Numbered from the stretch's first letter, positions 27,906 to 37,120 are shown. The stretch: DNA of 64,000 bases from Shewanella halifaxensis HAW-EB4 (GCF_000019185.1 NC_010334.1:1116001-1180000), one strand, 5' to 3'. Made by a program: numbers and translations. The notes: a model not told the origin generated them from the letters alone.

Positions 27906-29081
27906 TTATAGGACGACATTAATCTTGCTGGCTGCGTTTAGGGCTTTCTCGACAGCCTTATCGATATTAATGTCTCTTGCAAGCACTACGCCTAAGCGCC
28001 TTCTTCCATCTATTTCCGGTTTAGCGAATAATCTAACTTGAGTGTTGGGCTCGACTAAGGCTTGGGCTACGCCAGAGAATTGAATATTGCTTGATTTTCC
28101 TTCAGCTAAAATAACGGCCGATGCACTAGGTCCGTGCTGGGCGATATTACTAATCGGCAGTCCTAAGATTGCGCGTACATGCAGAGCAAACTCGGAAAGA
28201 TCTTGGCTAATGAGAGTCACCATGCCAGTGTCGTGTGGGCGAGGGGAGACCTCTGAGAAATAGACTTCATCGCCTTTGATAAATAGCTCGACACCGAATA
28301 AGCCATAACCGCCCAGCGCTTCAACGACCTTCTTGCCGATAGCTTGGGACTTGGCTAGTACGACATCAGACATCACTTGTGGCTGCCAAGATTCACGGTA
28401 ATCACCATCTTCTTGACGATGACCTATGGCGTCACAGAAGTGAATACCATTTACCGCACTGATAGTCAGCAGGGTGATCTCATAGTCAAAGGCAATAAAG
28501 CCTTCAACAATGACGCGTCCTTTTCCCGCGCGGCCACCTTCTTGGGCATATTGCCATGCAGCAAGGATCTGCTCTTGAGTGCGAATGACACTCTGGCCTT
28601 TACCCGAAGAGCTCATCACAGGCTTTACGACACAAGGCAGGCCGATAGTGGCTACAGCATGGTTGAACTCCTGCAGTGTATCGCAGAAAAAGTAGGGCGA
28701 GGTTGGAATCGCTAGGGTCTCGGCTGCTAAGCGGCGTATGCCTTCTCGGTCCATGGTCAACTGAGTGGCTTTAGCGGTTGGCACGATATTGACGCCTTTA
28801 GCTTCCATCTCAACTAGCGTTTGAGTGGCTATTGCTTCGAGCTCAGGGATGACTAAATCGGGCTTTTCAAGCTCGATGAGCGCCTTTAACGCCTCGGCAT
28901 CAAGCATATTGATCACATGTGAGCGGTGGGCGATTTGCATCGCAGGTGCATTTGGGTAGCGATCTACACCTATCACTTCAATGCCGTAGCGTTGAAGCTC
29001 AATTGCCACCTCTTTACCCAGTTCGCCACAGCCAAGCAACATGGCGCGCTTGGCGTTTGCACATAAAGCTGTACCTATCAT
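27906..29081 (-). CDS. purT: Formate-dependent phosphoribosylglycinamide formyltransferase
   Basis: ATP-grasp enzyme that formylates GAR with formate in purine synthesis, bypassing folate-dependent PurN. Key features: GCGELGKEVAIELQR at 17-31, the ATP-grasp loop SSSGKGQSVI near 157-166 and the metal-binding EVSPRPHDTGMVT near 268-280. Length is 391 aa, as in E. coli. No PUR operator was recognised upstream. Confidence 0.96.
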   Translation of the reverse strand: MIGTALCANAKRAMLLGCGELGKEVAIELQRYGIEVIGVDRYPNAPAMQIAHRSHVINMLDAEALKALIELEKPDLVIPELEAIATQTLVEMEAKGVNIVPTAKATQLTMDREGIRRLAAETLAIPTSPYFFCDTLQEFNHAVATIGLPCVVKPVMSSSGKGQSVIRTQEQILAAWQYAQEGGRAGKGRVIVEGFIAFDYEITLLTISAVNGIHFCDAIGHRQEDGDYRESWQPQVMSDVVLAKSQAIGKKVVEALGGYGLFGVELFIKGDEVYFSEVSPRPHDTGMVTLISQDLSEFALHVRAILGLPISNIAQHGPSASAVILAEGKSSNIQFSGVAQALVEPNTQVRLFAKPEIDGRRRLGVVLARDINIDKAVEKALNAASKINVVL

Positions 29082-29385
29082 TTTTACTGCCTTTTTGAAG
29101 ATTGTAGGGAATTTTTATTTGTCGTAGAACTTAGGTTCTCAACATTTTTTAAAGCGCAAATAGCACCATCTTTATTATTCTGCCGTAGTGTAACGTGCGG
29201 CTTATCTATCAAGGTTAGATTCAACGGCATGTGTGCACGAGATCACTACTAGCACTAAATCGATAATCGCTAATATGCCGTTTTTAGTGAAAAAAAATGG
29301 ATTTGTGCGGTCAATGTTGCCAATATGCTGCTAGAGTGTTTGCGCGGGCGAGTGCCGTAAATGAGAGTTTAAAAAGGAGTGCGCC
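29082..29385. other. 304-bp divergent intergenic region between purT and yiaW
   Basis: No gene seen. TGTGC-N6-TCACT at 29232-29247 is an 8/10 match to the CRP core and could control either side. No PurR-like palindrome was recognised. Confidence 0.4.
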
Positions 29386-29772
29386 GTGTTTTTAGATTAT
29401 TTTGCATTAGGAATTATATTTTTCGTTGCGATTTTTCTCTTCTATGGAGTGATCGCGATTCATGATATCCCCTATGAAATCGCCAAGAAACGTAATCATC
29501 CCCAGCAAGATGCCTTACACATTGCTGGCTGGGTGAGCTTATTTACCTTGCATGCTATCTGGCCATTTTTGTGGATCTGGGCAACCCTTTATCGTGAGGA
29601 TCGTGGCTGGGGTTTCCAAGAGGTCGTAGAGAAAGAGCAAGTACTGGAAAGCGAGGTAAAAGGATTGACTGAAAGTCTCAGAAAACTGGAGCAAAGGTTA
29701 GCGGAGATGGAAGCATCTCAAACTGGTCACTCTCAGAAAGCCTCTTCTCAAACAGACAAGGCGGAGGTGTAA
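29386..29772 (+). CDS. yiaW: DUF3302 inner-membrane protein (YiaW type)
   Basis: Small inner-membrane protein of 128 aa with two hydrophobic helices (about 3-24 and 46-66) and a charged C-terminal coiled coil (about 80-112). The start is GTG, with AAGGAG at 29372-29377. It lies two bases upstream of a HlyD-type gene, the same order as E. coli yiaW-yiaV, and so is probably its partner. Function unknown; the pair is presumed to be part of an efflux or envelope assembly. Confidence 0.85.
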   Translation: MFLDYFALGIIFFVAIFLFYGVIAIHDIPYEIAKKRNHPQQDALHIAGWVSLFTLHAIWPFLWIWATLYREDRGWGFQEVVEKEQVLESEVKGLTESLRKLEQRLAEMEASQTGHSQKASSQTDKAEV

Positions 29773-29773
29773 C

Positions 29774-30910
29774 ATGGACTTACTACTCGTACTGACCTAT
29801 ACCGCTATCTGTATCGCTATCTTTAAAATCTTTAAGATCCCACTGACTAAGTGGACCGTACCGACCGCAATATTGGGCGGAATCTTTATCGTCGGCGCCT
29901 TGATCTTATTGATGAACTACAACCATCCCTACACGCCGTTTGCGAAAGAGTATTTTGTGACAACGCCGATTAACCCTGCCGTTAGAGGCGTTGTGGTGTC
30001 GGTGGAGGTCGAGCCGAATACGCCAATTAAGAAAGGCGATGTGCTGTTTAGAATCGACCCAACCCCTTTCCAAGCGATAGTGAAACAAAAGCGTGCGGCG
30101 TTAGTTGCGGCAGAGCTTGAAGTGCCGCAACTTGAAGCCGCGTGGGAAACTACAAAGGCTGCAGTGACGCGAGCTACGGCCGATAGGGATAGAACCAAGT
30201 CGGCATTTGAACGTTATGAGAAAGGCCGTAAACGCGGCGGAGTTAACTCACCATTTACAGAGCTAGAACTAGACAATAAACGCCAGTTTTACTTTGCATC
30301 AGAAGCCCAGCTGACTGCAGCAAATGCAGAAGAGTTAAGAATGCGTTTAGCCTATGAGTCTAATGTTGACGGAGTCAACACTAAGGTTGCAGGTATTCAA
30401 GGTGAGCTTGAAAAAGCGCAGTTCGATCTGGATCAAACTGTGGTCAAGGCTCCGGCTGATGGTATGGTAACGCAGATGGCGCTACGTCCGGGTATTGTGG
30501 CCGTGCCTATGCCGTTAAGACCTTTGTTGAGCTTTATTCCTGATGAAGAGCGTATGTTCGTCGGTGCATTTTGGCAAAATTCATTGCTTAGATTAAAAGA
30601 GGGTGATGAAGCGGAGATCATCCTCGATGCTGCGCCGGGTCAGGTCTTTAAAGGCAAAGTAGCTAAAGTTCTGCCTGCAATGGCGGAAGGTGAAATTCAG
30701 TCATCGGGTTCATTGATATCATCGCAACGAGTGATGAATCGCGGCCGTGCGTTGGTATTAATCAAGCTTGAAGATCATGAGGTTAAAACAGAGTTCCCTG
30801 CTGGTGTTTCGGGGCACGCCGCTATCTATACCGAGCACTTTGCCCATGTCTCTATCATGCGTAAAGTCCTCTTAAGAATGCAGGGCTGGCTTAACTACCT
30901 ATTCCATTAA
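29774..30910 (+). CDS. yiaV: HlyD-family membrane-fusion protein (YiaV type)
   Basis: Periplasmic adaptor anchored in the inner membrane. Two N-terminal hydrophobic segments (4-22 and 30-49) precede a split biotinyl-lipoyl domain (RGVVVSVEVEPNTPIKKGDVLF near 72-93 and VVKAPADGMVTQM near 220-232) that flanks a helical hairpin, then a beta-barrel domain. Length is 378 aa. It pairs with YiaW. No inner-membrane pump or TolC gene is adjacent, so it must work with distant partners or as a two-gene unit. Confidence 0.9.
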   Translation: MDLLLVLTYTAICIAIFKIFKIPLTKWTVPTAILGGIFIVGALILLMNYNHPYTPFAKEYFVTTPINPAVRGVVVSVEVEPNTPIKKGDVLFRIDPTPFQAIVKQKRAALVAAELEVPQLEAAWETTKAAVTRATADRDRTKSAFERYEKGRKRGGVNSPFTELELDNKRQFYFASEAQLTAANAEELRMRLAYESNVDGVNTKVAGIQGELEKAQFDLDQTVVKAPADGMVTQMALRPGIVAVPMPLRPLLSFIPDEERMFVGAFWQNSLLRLKEGDEAEIILDAAPGQVFKGKVAKVLPAMAEGEIQSSGSLISSQRVMNRGRALVLIKLEDHEVKTEFPAGVSGHAAIYTEHFAHVSIMRKVLLRMQGWLNYLFH

Positions 30911-30974
30911 TCTGTTTGGAATTGTGGCGCTAAATTGTGGCTTATGCAGACACAAATTGAGCGACAATTGATAT

Positions 30975-31003
30975 AAAGGGACCTAGGCGTCCCTTTCTTT
31001 TTG
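30975..31003 (+). terminator. Terminator after yiaV
   Basis: AAAGGGAC, loop CTAGGC, GTCCCTTT, tail CTTTTTGG. Confidence 0.88.
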
Positions 31004-31050
31004 GGAAAATTCGTACCCTTTTACTAATCGAGCTCTGCTCAGGGACTAAC

Positions 31051-32520
31051 ATGCAAGATATTCAAGATCTCACTGCAGTGCTGCGCTCGAACACTCCGAT
31101 TGTCATCATAGAGACCTATGAGGAATATCGAGTGATAGAGTTACTTAGAAAAGTCTCCAACATCCTCTATCAACCGCTATTTAGCTGGAGCATTACTCAG
31201 GGCTTAATGCGTGTCGATGGCGGCATGGGACGACAGAAGTTTAACTGTGAACCTGGTGATATTCTTGGGCAGATCAAGTCGACAAAACAGCAAGGGATCT
31301 ATGTATTGTGCGACTTCCACCCCTTCGTTGAGGACGCGCCGAAAAATGTGCGTTTGCTCAAGGAGATCGCCCTAGAATATGAAGCGCTGAAACATACAGT
31401 CGTGCTTGTTAGCCATGAGTTTACTATCCCGCCAGAGATCAAACGCTACTGTGCTCACTTTAGATTGTCTCTACCCGATACGGCTCAGCTGATGAATCTG
31501 GTCTATGAGCAGATCGATAAGGTGCGCAGCCAAGGCGTAATGCTCAATGTCGATGATAGTGCGGTGGCAAAGCTTGCTGAAAACCTGCGAGGAGTCACTT
31601 TTGATGATGCTAGGCGTCTTGCCCATAAGGCGATAGTCGATGATGGCGCTGTTACTCATTCAGATGTGGATAGTATTAACCGTGGCAAGTTTGACCTACT
31701 CGATATGCAAGGCGTGCTGCACTTTGAGTATGACAGCAGTGATTTCTCTCAAGTGGCGGGTTTACATAATCTCAAGCAGTGGCTGAGTCATAGAACGCCT
31801 TCATCACAGACACTGATGCTTGAGGATAAACCTAAAGGGATCTTGCTTTTAGGTGTGCAGGGCAGTGGTAAGAGTTTAGCAGCTAAGGCCGTCGCTGGGA
31901 TGTGGCAAAGACCGTTGCTAAAGATGGATATGTCTGCGCTCTATAATAAATACATCGGCGAGACGGAGAAGAACCTGCGTAAGGCGTTGGAGCTTGCTGA
32001 CCTGATGTCGCCTTGCGTGCTTTGGATAGATGAAATCGAAAAGGGGCTAAGCAGCGGCAGAAGTGACGATGGCACCTCAAAGCGCATCTTAGGTACCATT
32101 TTAACTTGGATGGCGGAGCGTAAGTCCGACGTATTTTTGGTGGCTACGGCCAATGACATCAGTGCGTTACCACCAGAGCTGATGCGCAAGGGGCGTATGG
32201 ATGAAATTTTCTTTGTCGATCTACCTGATACCGAGATTCGTCAGGCTATCTTTCTTATTCATCTCCAGCGGCGTCAGCTGGATCCTATGCAGTTTGATTT
32301 AGCCCAGCTTGCTAAGGTGAGCCAGGGCTTCTCTGGCGCCGAGATTGAGCAGGCGGTGATCTCTGCCATTTATACGGCTAAGGCATCGGAACGTGAGGTG
32401 GATCAGAGTGCTTTGCTTGAAGAGCTGATGAAGACGCGTCCACTGTCAGTGGTGATGCGTGAAAAACTGCAAGCGATAAGGCAATGGGCTGAGGGGCGGA
32501 CGGTTAATGCTCATCAATAG
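31051..32520 (+). CDS. AAA ATPase, Ycf46-like
   Basis: AAA+ ATPase of 489 aa resembling Ycf46 of cyanobacteria and plastids. The N-terminal 240 residues are a degenerate region with no intact Walker motifs (TPIVIIETYEEYR start). The AAA domain follows: Walker A GVQGSGKS at 268-275, Walker B VLWIDE near 323-328, arginine finger in LMRKGRMDE near 380-388, and a small C-terminal helical lid. No transmembrane segment. It stands alone between terminators. Role unknown in Shewanella; cyanobacterial Ycf46 has been linked to photosynthesis and CO2 use, which cannot apply here. Confidence 0.88.
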   Translation: MQDIQDLTAVLRSNTPIVIIETYEEYRVIELLRKVSNILYQPLFSWSITQGLMRVDGGMGRQKFNCEPGDILGQIKSTKQQGIYVLCDFHPFVEDAPKNVRLLKEIALEYEALKHTVVLVSHEFTIPPEIKRYCAHFRLSLPDTAQLMNLVYEQIDKVRSQGVMLNVDDSAVAKLAENLRGVTFDDARRLAHKAIVDDGAVTHSDVDSINRGKFDLLDMQGVLHFEYDSSDFSQVAGLHNLKQWLSHRTPSSQTLMLEDKPKGILLLGVQGSGKSLAAKAVAGMWQRPLLKMDMSALYNKYIGETEKNLRKALELADLMSPCVLWIDEIEKGLSSGRSDDGTSKRILGTILTWMAERKSDVFLVATANDISALPPELMRKGRMDEIFFVDLPDTEIRQAIFLIHLQRRQLDPMQFDLAQLAKVSQGFSGAEIEQAVISAIYTAKASEREVDQSALLEELMKTRPLSVVMREKLQAIRQWAEGRTVNAHQ

Positions 32521-32565
32521 CTCGCAAAGCTCGAATGACGGTGTTCTCTACAAGTATTTAGTGTT

Positions 32566-32590
32566 GAACCGAACGAGTGGTGTTCGGTTC
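32566..32590. repeat. Inverted repeat between the AAA ATPase and DUF4136 genes
   Basis: GAACCGAAC and GTTCGGTTC form a perfect 9-bp stem with a 7-base loop. There is no T-tract on either side, so it is a weak or rho-assisted terminator at best. It lies between two convergent genes. Confidence 0.5.
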
Positions 32591-32603
32591 ATTATAGGGG
32601 AAA

Positions 32604-33161
32604 TTATTTCTCTGTTTTAGGGGGAAACTGGGCTAGGATTTTAGCAACGGTGGCATTGGTTTCTTGTGCTTTGGCTTCTCCGCCCTCATCGAAGGTAAAC
32701 TTGTCTGTACCGCGCCAGATCAGTTGGTTAGTTTTTGGGTCGATAATATCAATCTGTATGGTTTGAATTTTGGCAGTATTGCTGCCGACTGGCACATCTA
32801 CACTGGTGCCGATACTCGCGCCACCAGAACTGCCCCATGTGCCTGTACCTAAGCCGATTGAAAAGCCTGAGTCTTTGGGTTTGTCATCAATTCTAAAACC
32901 ATAACCCACATAAAAATCTGCTGCTTGAGTCTCAGGAATAAAACCCTGACTCGTAAGCGAATTGCTTATGGCTTGTTTAATTCTGTTAGCGCTCAGTGGA
33001 TCGCTATTATCTGGTGGCGGCAGCTGCGAAAAGCTCTTTAAATTAGCAAAGTTATAATCAAGGTCGTAATCATTCTTTGGTGTAGAGCTACATGCTACGA
33101 GCAAAAAGAACGGGATAATTAACAGAGAACATAGGTAACTTGGTTTTTGTCGTTGCATCAT
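32604..33161 (-). CDS. DUF4136 lipoprotein
   Basis: Predicted lipoprotein of 185 aa: lipobox LLVAC with the acylated Cys at 24, followed by SSTPKND; the Asp is not at position +2, so outer-membrane sorting is likely. The body has the DUF4136 pattern, including DYDLDYNFANLKSFSQLP, ADFYVGYGFRID, a Gly/Ser-rich strand and the ending of NQLIWRGT type. Role unknown. It is divergent from the DUF1289 gene. Confidence 0.85.
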   Translation of the reverse strand: MMQRQKPSYLCSLLIIPFFLLVACSSTPKNDYDLDYNFANLKSFSQLPPPDNSDPLSANRIKQAISNSLTSQGFIPETQAADFYVGYGFRIDDKPKDSGFSIGLGTGTWGSSGGASIGTSVDVPVGSNTAKIQTIQIDIIDPKTNQLIWRGTDKFTFDEGGEAKAQETNATVAKILAQFPPKTEK

Positions 33162-33278
33162 TGAGTGACCTCTTATGAGTTGGCAAGGGGTTGATAGTTT
33201 TCTTATCGCTAAAACAGGGGGCTTTAATGACTGTATTTATTTTAGCCATTCATTGTCAAGATAGTATATGGTTAAGGG

Positions 33279-33590
33279 ATGGAGCAGTTAGAGTTTTTTG
33301 AAATCCCCAGCCCCTGTATCGGAGTGTGTCAGAGCGACGCTAGAGGCTATTGCAAAGGGTGTTTGCGTAATCGAAACGAGCGCTTTAATTGGCTCGAGTT
33401 TTCCGATGCGCAAAAATATGATGTGATTCGTTTATGTAAGCAGCGTAAACGGAGGCGCCAGCTTGCACTGTTAAGGGCCCAAAAAGCCCAAATACTTGAC
33501 GAAAGAGCAAAAGTGAACGCCAGTCTTGATTTTGACAATGCGCCAGCAATTGAGCCTGGCGATGATATCGACAATTTTAGACTTGATTAG
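33279..33590 (+). CDS. DUF1289 protein (Cys-rich, Fe-S-like)
   Basis: Small protein of 103 aa with the DUF1289 signature: SPCIGVCQSDARGYCKGCLRN places four cysteines at 13, 17, 25 and 28, likely a metal or Fe-S site. A basic patch KQRKRRRQ follows at about 50-57. AAGGG abuts the ATG, an awkward spacing, but no other start precedes the cysteines. The last 14 bases overlap the convergent histidine kinase gene. Function unknown; relatives are often found beside redox enzymes, which is not the case here. Confidence 0.85.
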   Translation: MEQLEFFEIPSPCIGVCQSDARGYCKGCLRNRNERFNWLEFSDAQKYDVIRLCKQRKRRRQLALLRAQKAQILDERAKVNASLDFDNAPAIEPGDDIDNFRLD

Positions 33591-34845
33591 CCGCAGGCCA
33601 GTATAAGGTAAATTGGGTAAAGCCTGGACGGCTTTGTAGGCTCACTTCACCGTGATGCCTGTCCATAATCCGCTTGATTATTGCTAAGCCTAAACCGTGT
33701 CCTTTATTGCCGTTTTTACTACTTGCGCTACGGTAGAAAGGCTCAAAGATCTTACTCTGATCTTCCTCTAAAATCCCCTCGCCATCATCGGTAACGGATA
33801 GACGCACACCATCACTGTCTTGAGAGATCTTAACGATAATATCGTCAGTTGAAAATCGCTGCGCGTTAGTGACGAGGTTTTGCAGTGCACGCTCAACTAA
33901 TGATGGTTCTGCAATCAAATATATCGTCTCTTCAGGGACATCGAGAATGATTGGCGTCGGATGGTGGCTCTGTAATCGCCGGATTGTCTGCGCCACTAGG
34001 CCGTTTAAATCGCAACGTTCAAAGTTGAGCGACTCTCGCTGGGTCTCAAGACTGGCATAGGTAAGCAGCTCTTGCAGAAGATTTTCCATCTCTTTGATAT
34101 CAAGCTGCATCTCATCTAAGAAGCGTTGACGTTTAGCGACATCGGACTCTGGTAGGCAGTATTGAGGCAGCAAGGCTAAGGCAAATTTAAGGCGAGCTAA
34201 TGGCGTGCGGATCTCATGAGAAACCGCGTTAGAGAGATGTTTCTGGTTTTCGATAAGCGCACTAATATGAGCGGCCATATCGTTAAAGGTATTTGCTAGT
34301 GGTAATACTTGAGAGCGCTTGGTTAACTGGATCCGTGTGTTCCAGTTGGCTTGGCCAAACTCTTTGGTGGCCTTGCGCAAGGTTTTTAGATCTTTCGACA
34401 GTGGCCAGACCCAAATGAGTGCGATAAAAGCCAATAATAGATAGAAGAAAATATTGTAGATATTTCGCAAGCTGGCTACAGGGTCGATTGCGATAGGTCC
34501 GGCCATTAAGACTTGTTCACCCACAGCCACAAAATGAAACTCGTGATTGATGTCATAAGGGGTCGCAATCACTTTATCTGGGCCTAAAAGTTGCTCGCTA
34601 GAAAATGCCACTTGGTCAGAGTCGAGTAAAGTCAGGGGAAAATCAGGGTTGGCTTCGATAGCGTCTAGCATCGTTTGCCGCTCTGCTGGTGGCAGAGTTG
34701 CTAATACTTGCGCCAGAGCGACTAAAGGTGCATCGAGTGCACCTTTTTCGTCTACGTTGTTTTGCCATAAATTATCGAGTGTCCAGCCTATACCGAGAAA
34801 ACCGAGGCTGAGCAGAAGATAAAGGCTAATAAAAAGACGTTTCAT
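33577..34845 (-). CDS. Sensor histidine kinase, RstB-like
   Basis: Membrane sensor of a two-component pair, 422 aa. TM1 at 4-21, a periplasmic region of about 110 residues, TM2 at about 135-153, HAMP, then the dimerisation helix with SHEIRTPLARLKFAL (phospho-acceptor His near 210), the N box NLVTNAQRFS, G1 DDGEGI and G2 GHGLGLAI. It is the last gene of the mipA-DUF3019-regulator-kinase operon, 18 bp after the regulator. The short RstB-like sensor domain gives no ligand; E. coli RstB is PhoP-controlled and acid-linked. Confidence 0.92.
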   Translation of the reverse strand: MKRLFISLYLLLSLGFLGIGWTLDNLWQNNVDEKGALDAPLVALAQVLATLPPAERQTMLDAIEANPDFPLTLLDSDQVAFSSEQLLGPDKVIATPYDINHEFHFVAVGEQVLMAGPIAIDPVASLRNIYNIFFYLLLAFIALIWVWPLSKDLKTLRKATKEFGQANWNTRIQLTKRSQVLPLANTFNDMAAHISALIENQKHLSNAVSHEIRTPLARLKFALALLPQYCLPESDVAKRQRFLDEMQLDIKEMENLLQELLTYASLETQRESLNFERCDLNGLVAQTIRRLQSHHPTPIILDVPEETIYLIAEPSLVERALQNLVTNAQRFSTDDIIVKISQDSDGVRLSVTDDGEGILEEDQSKIFEPFYRSASSKNGNKGHGLGLAIIKRIMDRHHGEVSLQSRPGFTQFTLYWPAANQV

Positions 34846-34863
34846 CTTAACCGGTTAGCAGAA

Positions 34864-35577
34864 TTAATTATTCCATGCTTCAGGGGCAAACAGATAACCT
34901 TGACCCCAGACAGTCTTAATCCTAAAGGGGGTTTCAATATTATCGCCCAACTTCTTTCTTAGGCGTGATATACGCACATCGATCTTTCTATCTTTACCAT
35001 CAAAATCAATATTGAGCAGGTATTGATAGATATATTGGCGACTCATTACTTGGCCTGCTTGTGATGCTAATAACCAAAGTAGCTCAAATTCATGACTGGT
35101 CAGGTCCACTTCGGTTTCACCTAAGCGGATCGCTTGAGTATGGGGATCGATGCTTAGTTTACCAAAGCTTAGGCAGTGAGATTCAACTTGCGCAGGTTTA
35201 GCTTGGCGACGCAGTAAATTATTAATACGTGCAACCAGCAGAGATGGGTCTACAGGCTTAACCACATAATCGTCAGCACCAAGCTCAAGTCCTTTAATTT
35301 GATCTTCATTTGAGCCTAAGGCGCTCATTAGCAAGATCGGACCTGCAAAGTAATCGGGCAGCTTCTCGCATAGGGTTAAGCCATCCATGCCTGGAAGCAT
35401 GATATCGAGCAAAATAATATCAGGTTTATAGTTAATTAGGCGGGTCAGTACCGTGTCGCCTCTACGCTCTACTTCGACATGCATGCCATGCGACTTTAAG
35501 AAATCGACAATCAAATTGGCTAAACGAATATCATCTTCGACTAATAATACTCTATGCGTAGATTGAGAGTTGGTCAT
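34864..35577 (-). CDS. OmpR-family response regulator, RstA-like
   Basis: DNA-binding response regulator of 237 aa. The start at 35577 is chosen because its ATG overlaps the DUF3019 stop as TAATG and GGAG lies nine bases upstream; an ATG at 35592 has no ribosome site. Receiver domain: acidic pair D15-D16, phospho-acceptor D58 in LLDIMLPG, Lys in VVKPVD. The winged-helix effector domain has LTSHEFELLWLLA and DVRISRLRKKL. It pairs with the kinase downstream. Likely target is its own operon (mipA, DUF3019), by inference. Confidence 0.93.
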   Translation of the reverse strand: MTNSQSTHRVLLVEDDIRLANLIVDFLKSHGMHVEVERRGDTVLTRLINYKPDIILLDIMLPGMDGLTLCEKLPDYFAGPILLMSALGSNEDQIKGLELGADDYVVKPVDPSLLVARINNLLRRQAKPAQVESHCLSFGKLSIDPHTQAIRLGETEVDLTSHEFELLWLLASQAGQVMSRQYIYQYLLNIDFDGKDRKIDVRISRLRKKLGDNIETPFRIKTVWGQGYLFAPEAWNN

Positions 35578-35993
35578 TAGAATAAACTCCATGGGTTTCG
35601 ATATCGTCGCCTAACTTGAGGCGAAGAGGCTGGTGTAACTTTCAATTTTACACCTGCTAGTGTCTCGTGTGTATCTTTGTCTATCATTACAAACTGAATA
35701 TCTCGATCAGAGCTAATATTGATGGTCAAAGAGTGAATGTCTGGTGAAGGAGAACACCATTTCTTTAGGTTTTTGTAATCAGAAATGATGCAGATTGTTT
35801 GTTTGGTTAACATTGGCCATTCTAAGGTGACTTCAATGTCGCAGGACTGTGCATTCTCTGATGTGATGCAGAGCTCAGGAGAAAGCTTAAGATCTGGCGC
35901 CGGTTCTTCAGTGCTATCAATTGCCGCAGCTGTTGCGCTCATGAGCGAGCCCAAAAGCAAACAGGACAATATTAGTTTGAATTTTGAAAACAC
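35577..35993 (-). CDS. DUF3019 exported protein
   Basis: Periplasmic protein of 138 aa, unknown function. The signal peptide is cleaved after ATAAA near residue 24. The mature part has four cysteines, in LCITSENAQSCD and TICIISDYKNLKKWCSP, suggesting two disulfides, and ends in a basic RRRYRNPWSLF tail. It lies 5 bp after mipA and overlaps the regulator start by one base. The tight coupling to a two-component pair suggests an accessory or sensor partner of the kinase. Confidence 0.85.
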   Translation of the reverse strand: MFSKFKLILSCLLLGSLMSATAAAIDSTEEPAPDLKLSPELCITSENAQSCDIEVTLEWPMLTKQTICIISDYKNLKKWCSPSPDIHSLTINISSDRDIQFVMIDKDTHETLAGVKLKVTPASSPQVRRRYRNPWSLF

Positions 35994-35998
35994 TCGAA

Positions 35999-36874
35999 TT
36001 AAAACCTATACGCTGCGCCTACAAAATAGGTCGTAGTGTAATCTTTATCAACAAGAGGACTGTCGACAATTTCGTCGGCGATGTCAGTGTAACGAGCAAC
36101 TAAGAGTAAATTCCAGTTTTCAGTGAGTAAATACTGACCCGTAAACTCTATGCTCTTATTCAATGCAGACTCCGCTTGATATTTTTGATTCCAGTAGAGG
36201 CTCTCACTCGGCCTTACACCGTAGTAGTAATCGACGACCTCTTCACTCTTCCAGTCTAATACGGCAGCAAATTCAAAATTCCATCTGTCTAAAGGAATGT
36301 TGTAGAACCATTTCAATTTAGACTCAAGGCCACCATGAACGTCTAAAATATCATGAGCGACGCTGGCATGCACTATACCAAATCGGGTGTAAATAAAAGC
36401 CTCGGCTCCGCCAAGATATGTAAAGTTTCGATTTTCCAGTTCGCCGATAACGGGTTCTGGAGTCGCTCTGTCACTAAAGGTCGAGATCGCAGGTGAAACA
36501 GCACGCTGATTGCTGCTACCACTGAATAGGAAGATATTCGACGGATCCCAACGATAGAAGAAGGCACTGTCACTGCTAAAGGTAGTGATTAGGTTGACTG
36601 TGTAGTTTTCCCCTTCGGCCAAGGTGTAACCGATATTACCATTATCGAAGAACCAGCTGTCGCCATAGTAAGCTATGGTTGGCACGATATACAGGGGGAT
36701 ATCTTTGTAACCTTTTAACGGGTTTGACTTATTGCCATAGCCAAGGGCAAGGCCAAGATCCCAACGACCGACTTCAATACAGTCTGTATTGTTATCACAA
36801 GCTGTTGGGGGGGCAGCGAAAGCGGCACCCGAATATAAGCTGACTGTAAGCAGAAGTGCTAATAAGTATGGCAT
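35999..36874 (-). CDS. MipA/OmpV family outer-membrane protein
   Basis: Outer-membrane barrel of 291 aa with a signal peptide cleaved after AFA (residue 20). The mature start has two cysteines (ACDNNTDC), followed by the MipA/OmpV pattern RWDLGLALGYGNKSNPLKGYKDIPLYIVP and ending in TTYFVGAAYRF with a terminal Phe. MipA has been described as a scaffold for murein enzymes in E. coli, while OmpV is an adhesin/porin in Vibrio; neither role is proven here. It heads the four-gene operon with DUF3019 and the RstAB-like pair. Confidence 0.88.
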   Translation of the reverse strand: MPYLLALLLTVSLYSGAAFAAPPTACDNNTDCIEVGRWDLGLALGYGNKSNPLKGYKDIPLYIVPTIAYYGDSWFFDNGNIGYTLAEGENYTVNLITTFSSDSAFFYRWDPSNIFLFSGSSNQRAVSPAISTFSDRATPEPVIGELENRNFTYLGGAEAFIYTRFGIVHASVAHDILDVHGGLESKLKWFYNIPLDRWNFEFAAVLDWKSEEVVDYYYGVRPSESLYWNQKYQAESALNKSIEFTGQYLLTENWNLLLVARYTDIADEIVDSPLVDKDYTTTYFVGAAYRF

Positions 36875-37120
36875 CTAAAACATTGACTCTTGATTACAAA
36901 ATTAACAAATGAAGCTATAGGGTATCATTTATTCCGAGGTGCGGCATGGAGGATAAGATACTTGTTGCAAACTGATACAGGTTGAAAAGTAATCAGCTAG
37001 ACAGGGGTATTAATATCGATTGAACAGTAGTGTTAAACGGTGCTTCATGCTTAACTGTTGACATATAAGTAATTTTGTCGAAAGTTAGTTGTTCATCAGT
37101 GAGATAGAAAAAAGGAGTTT

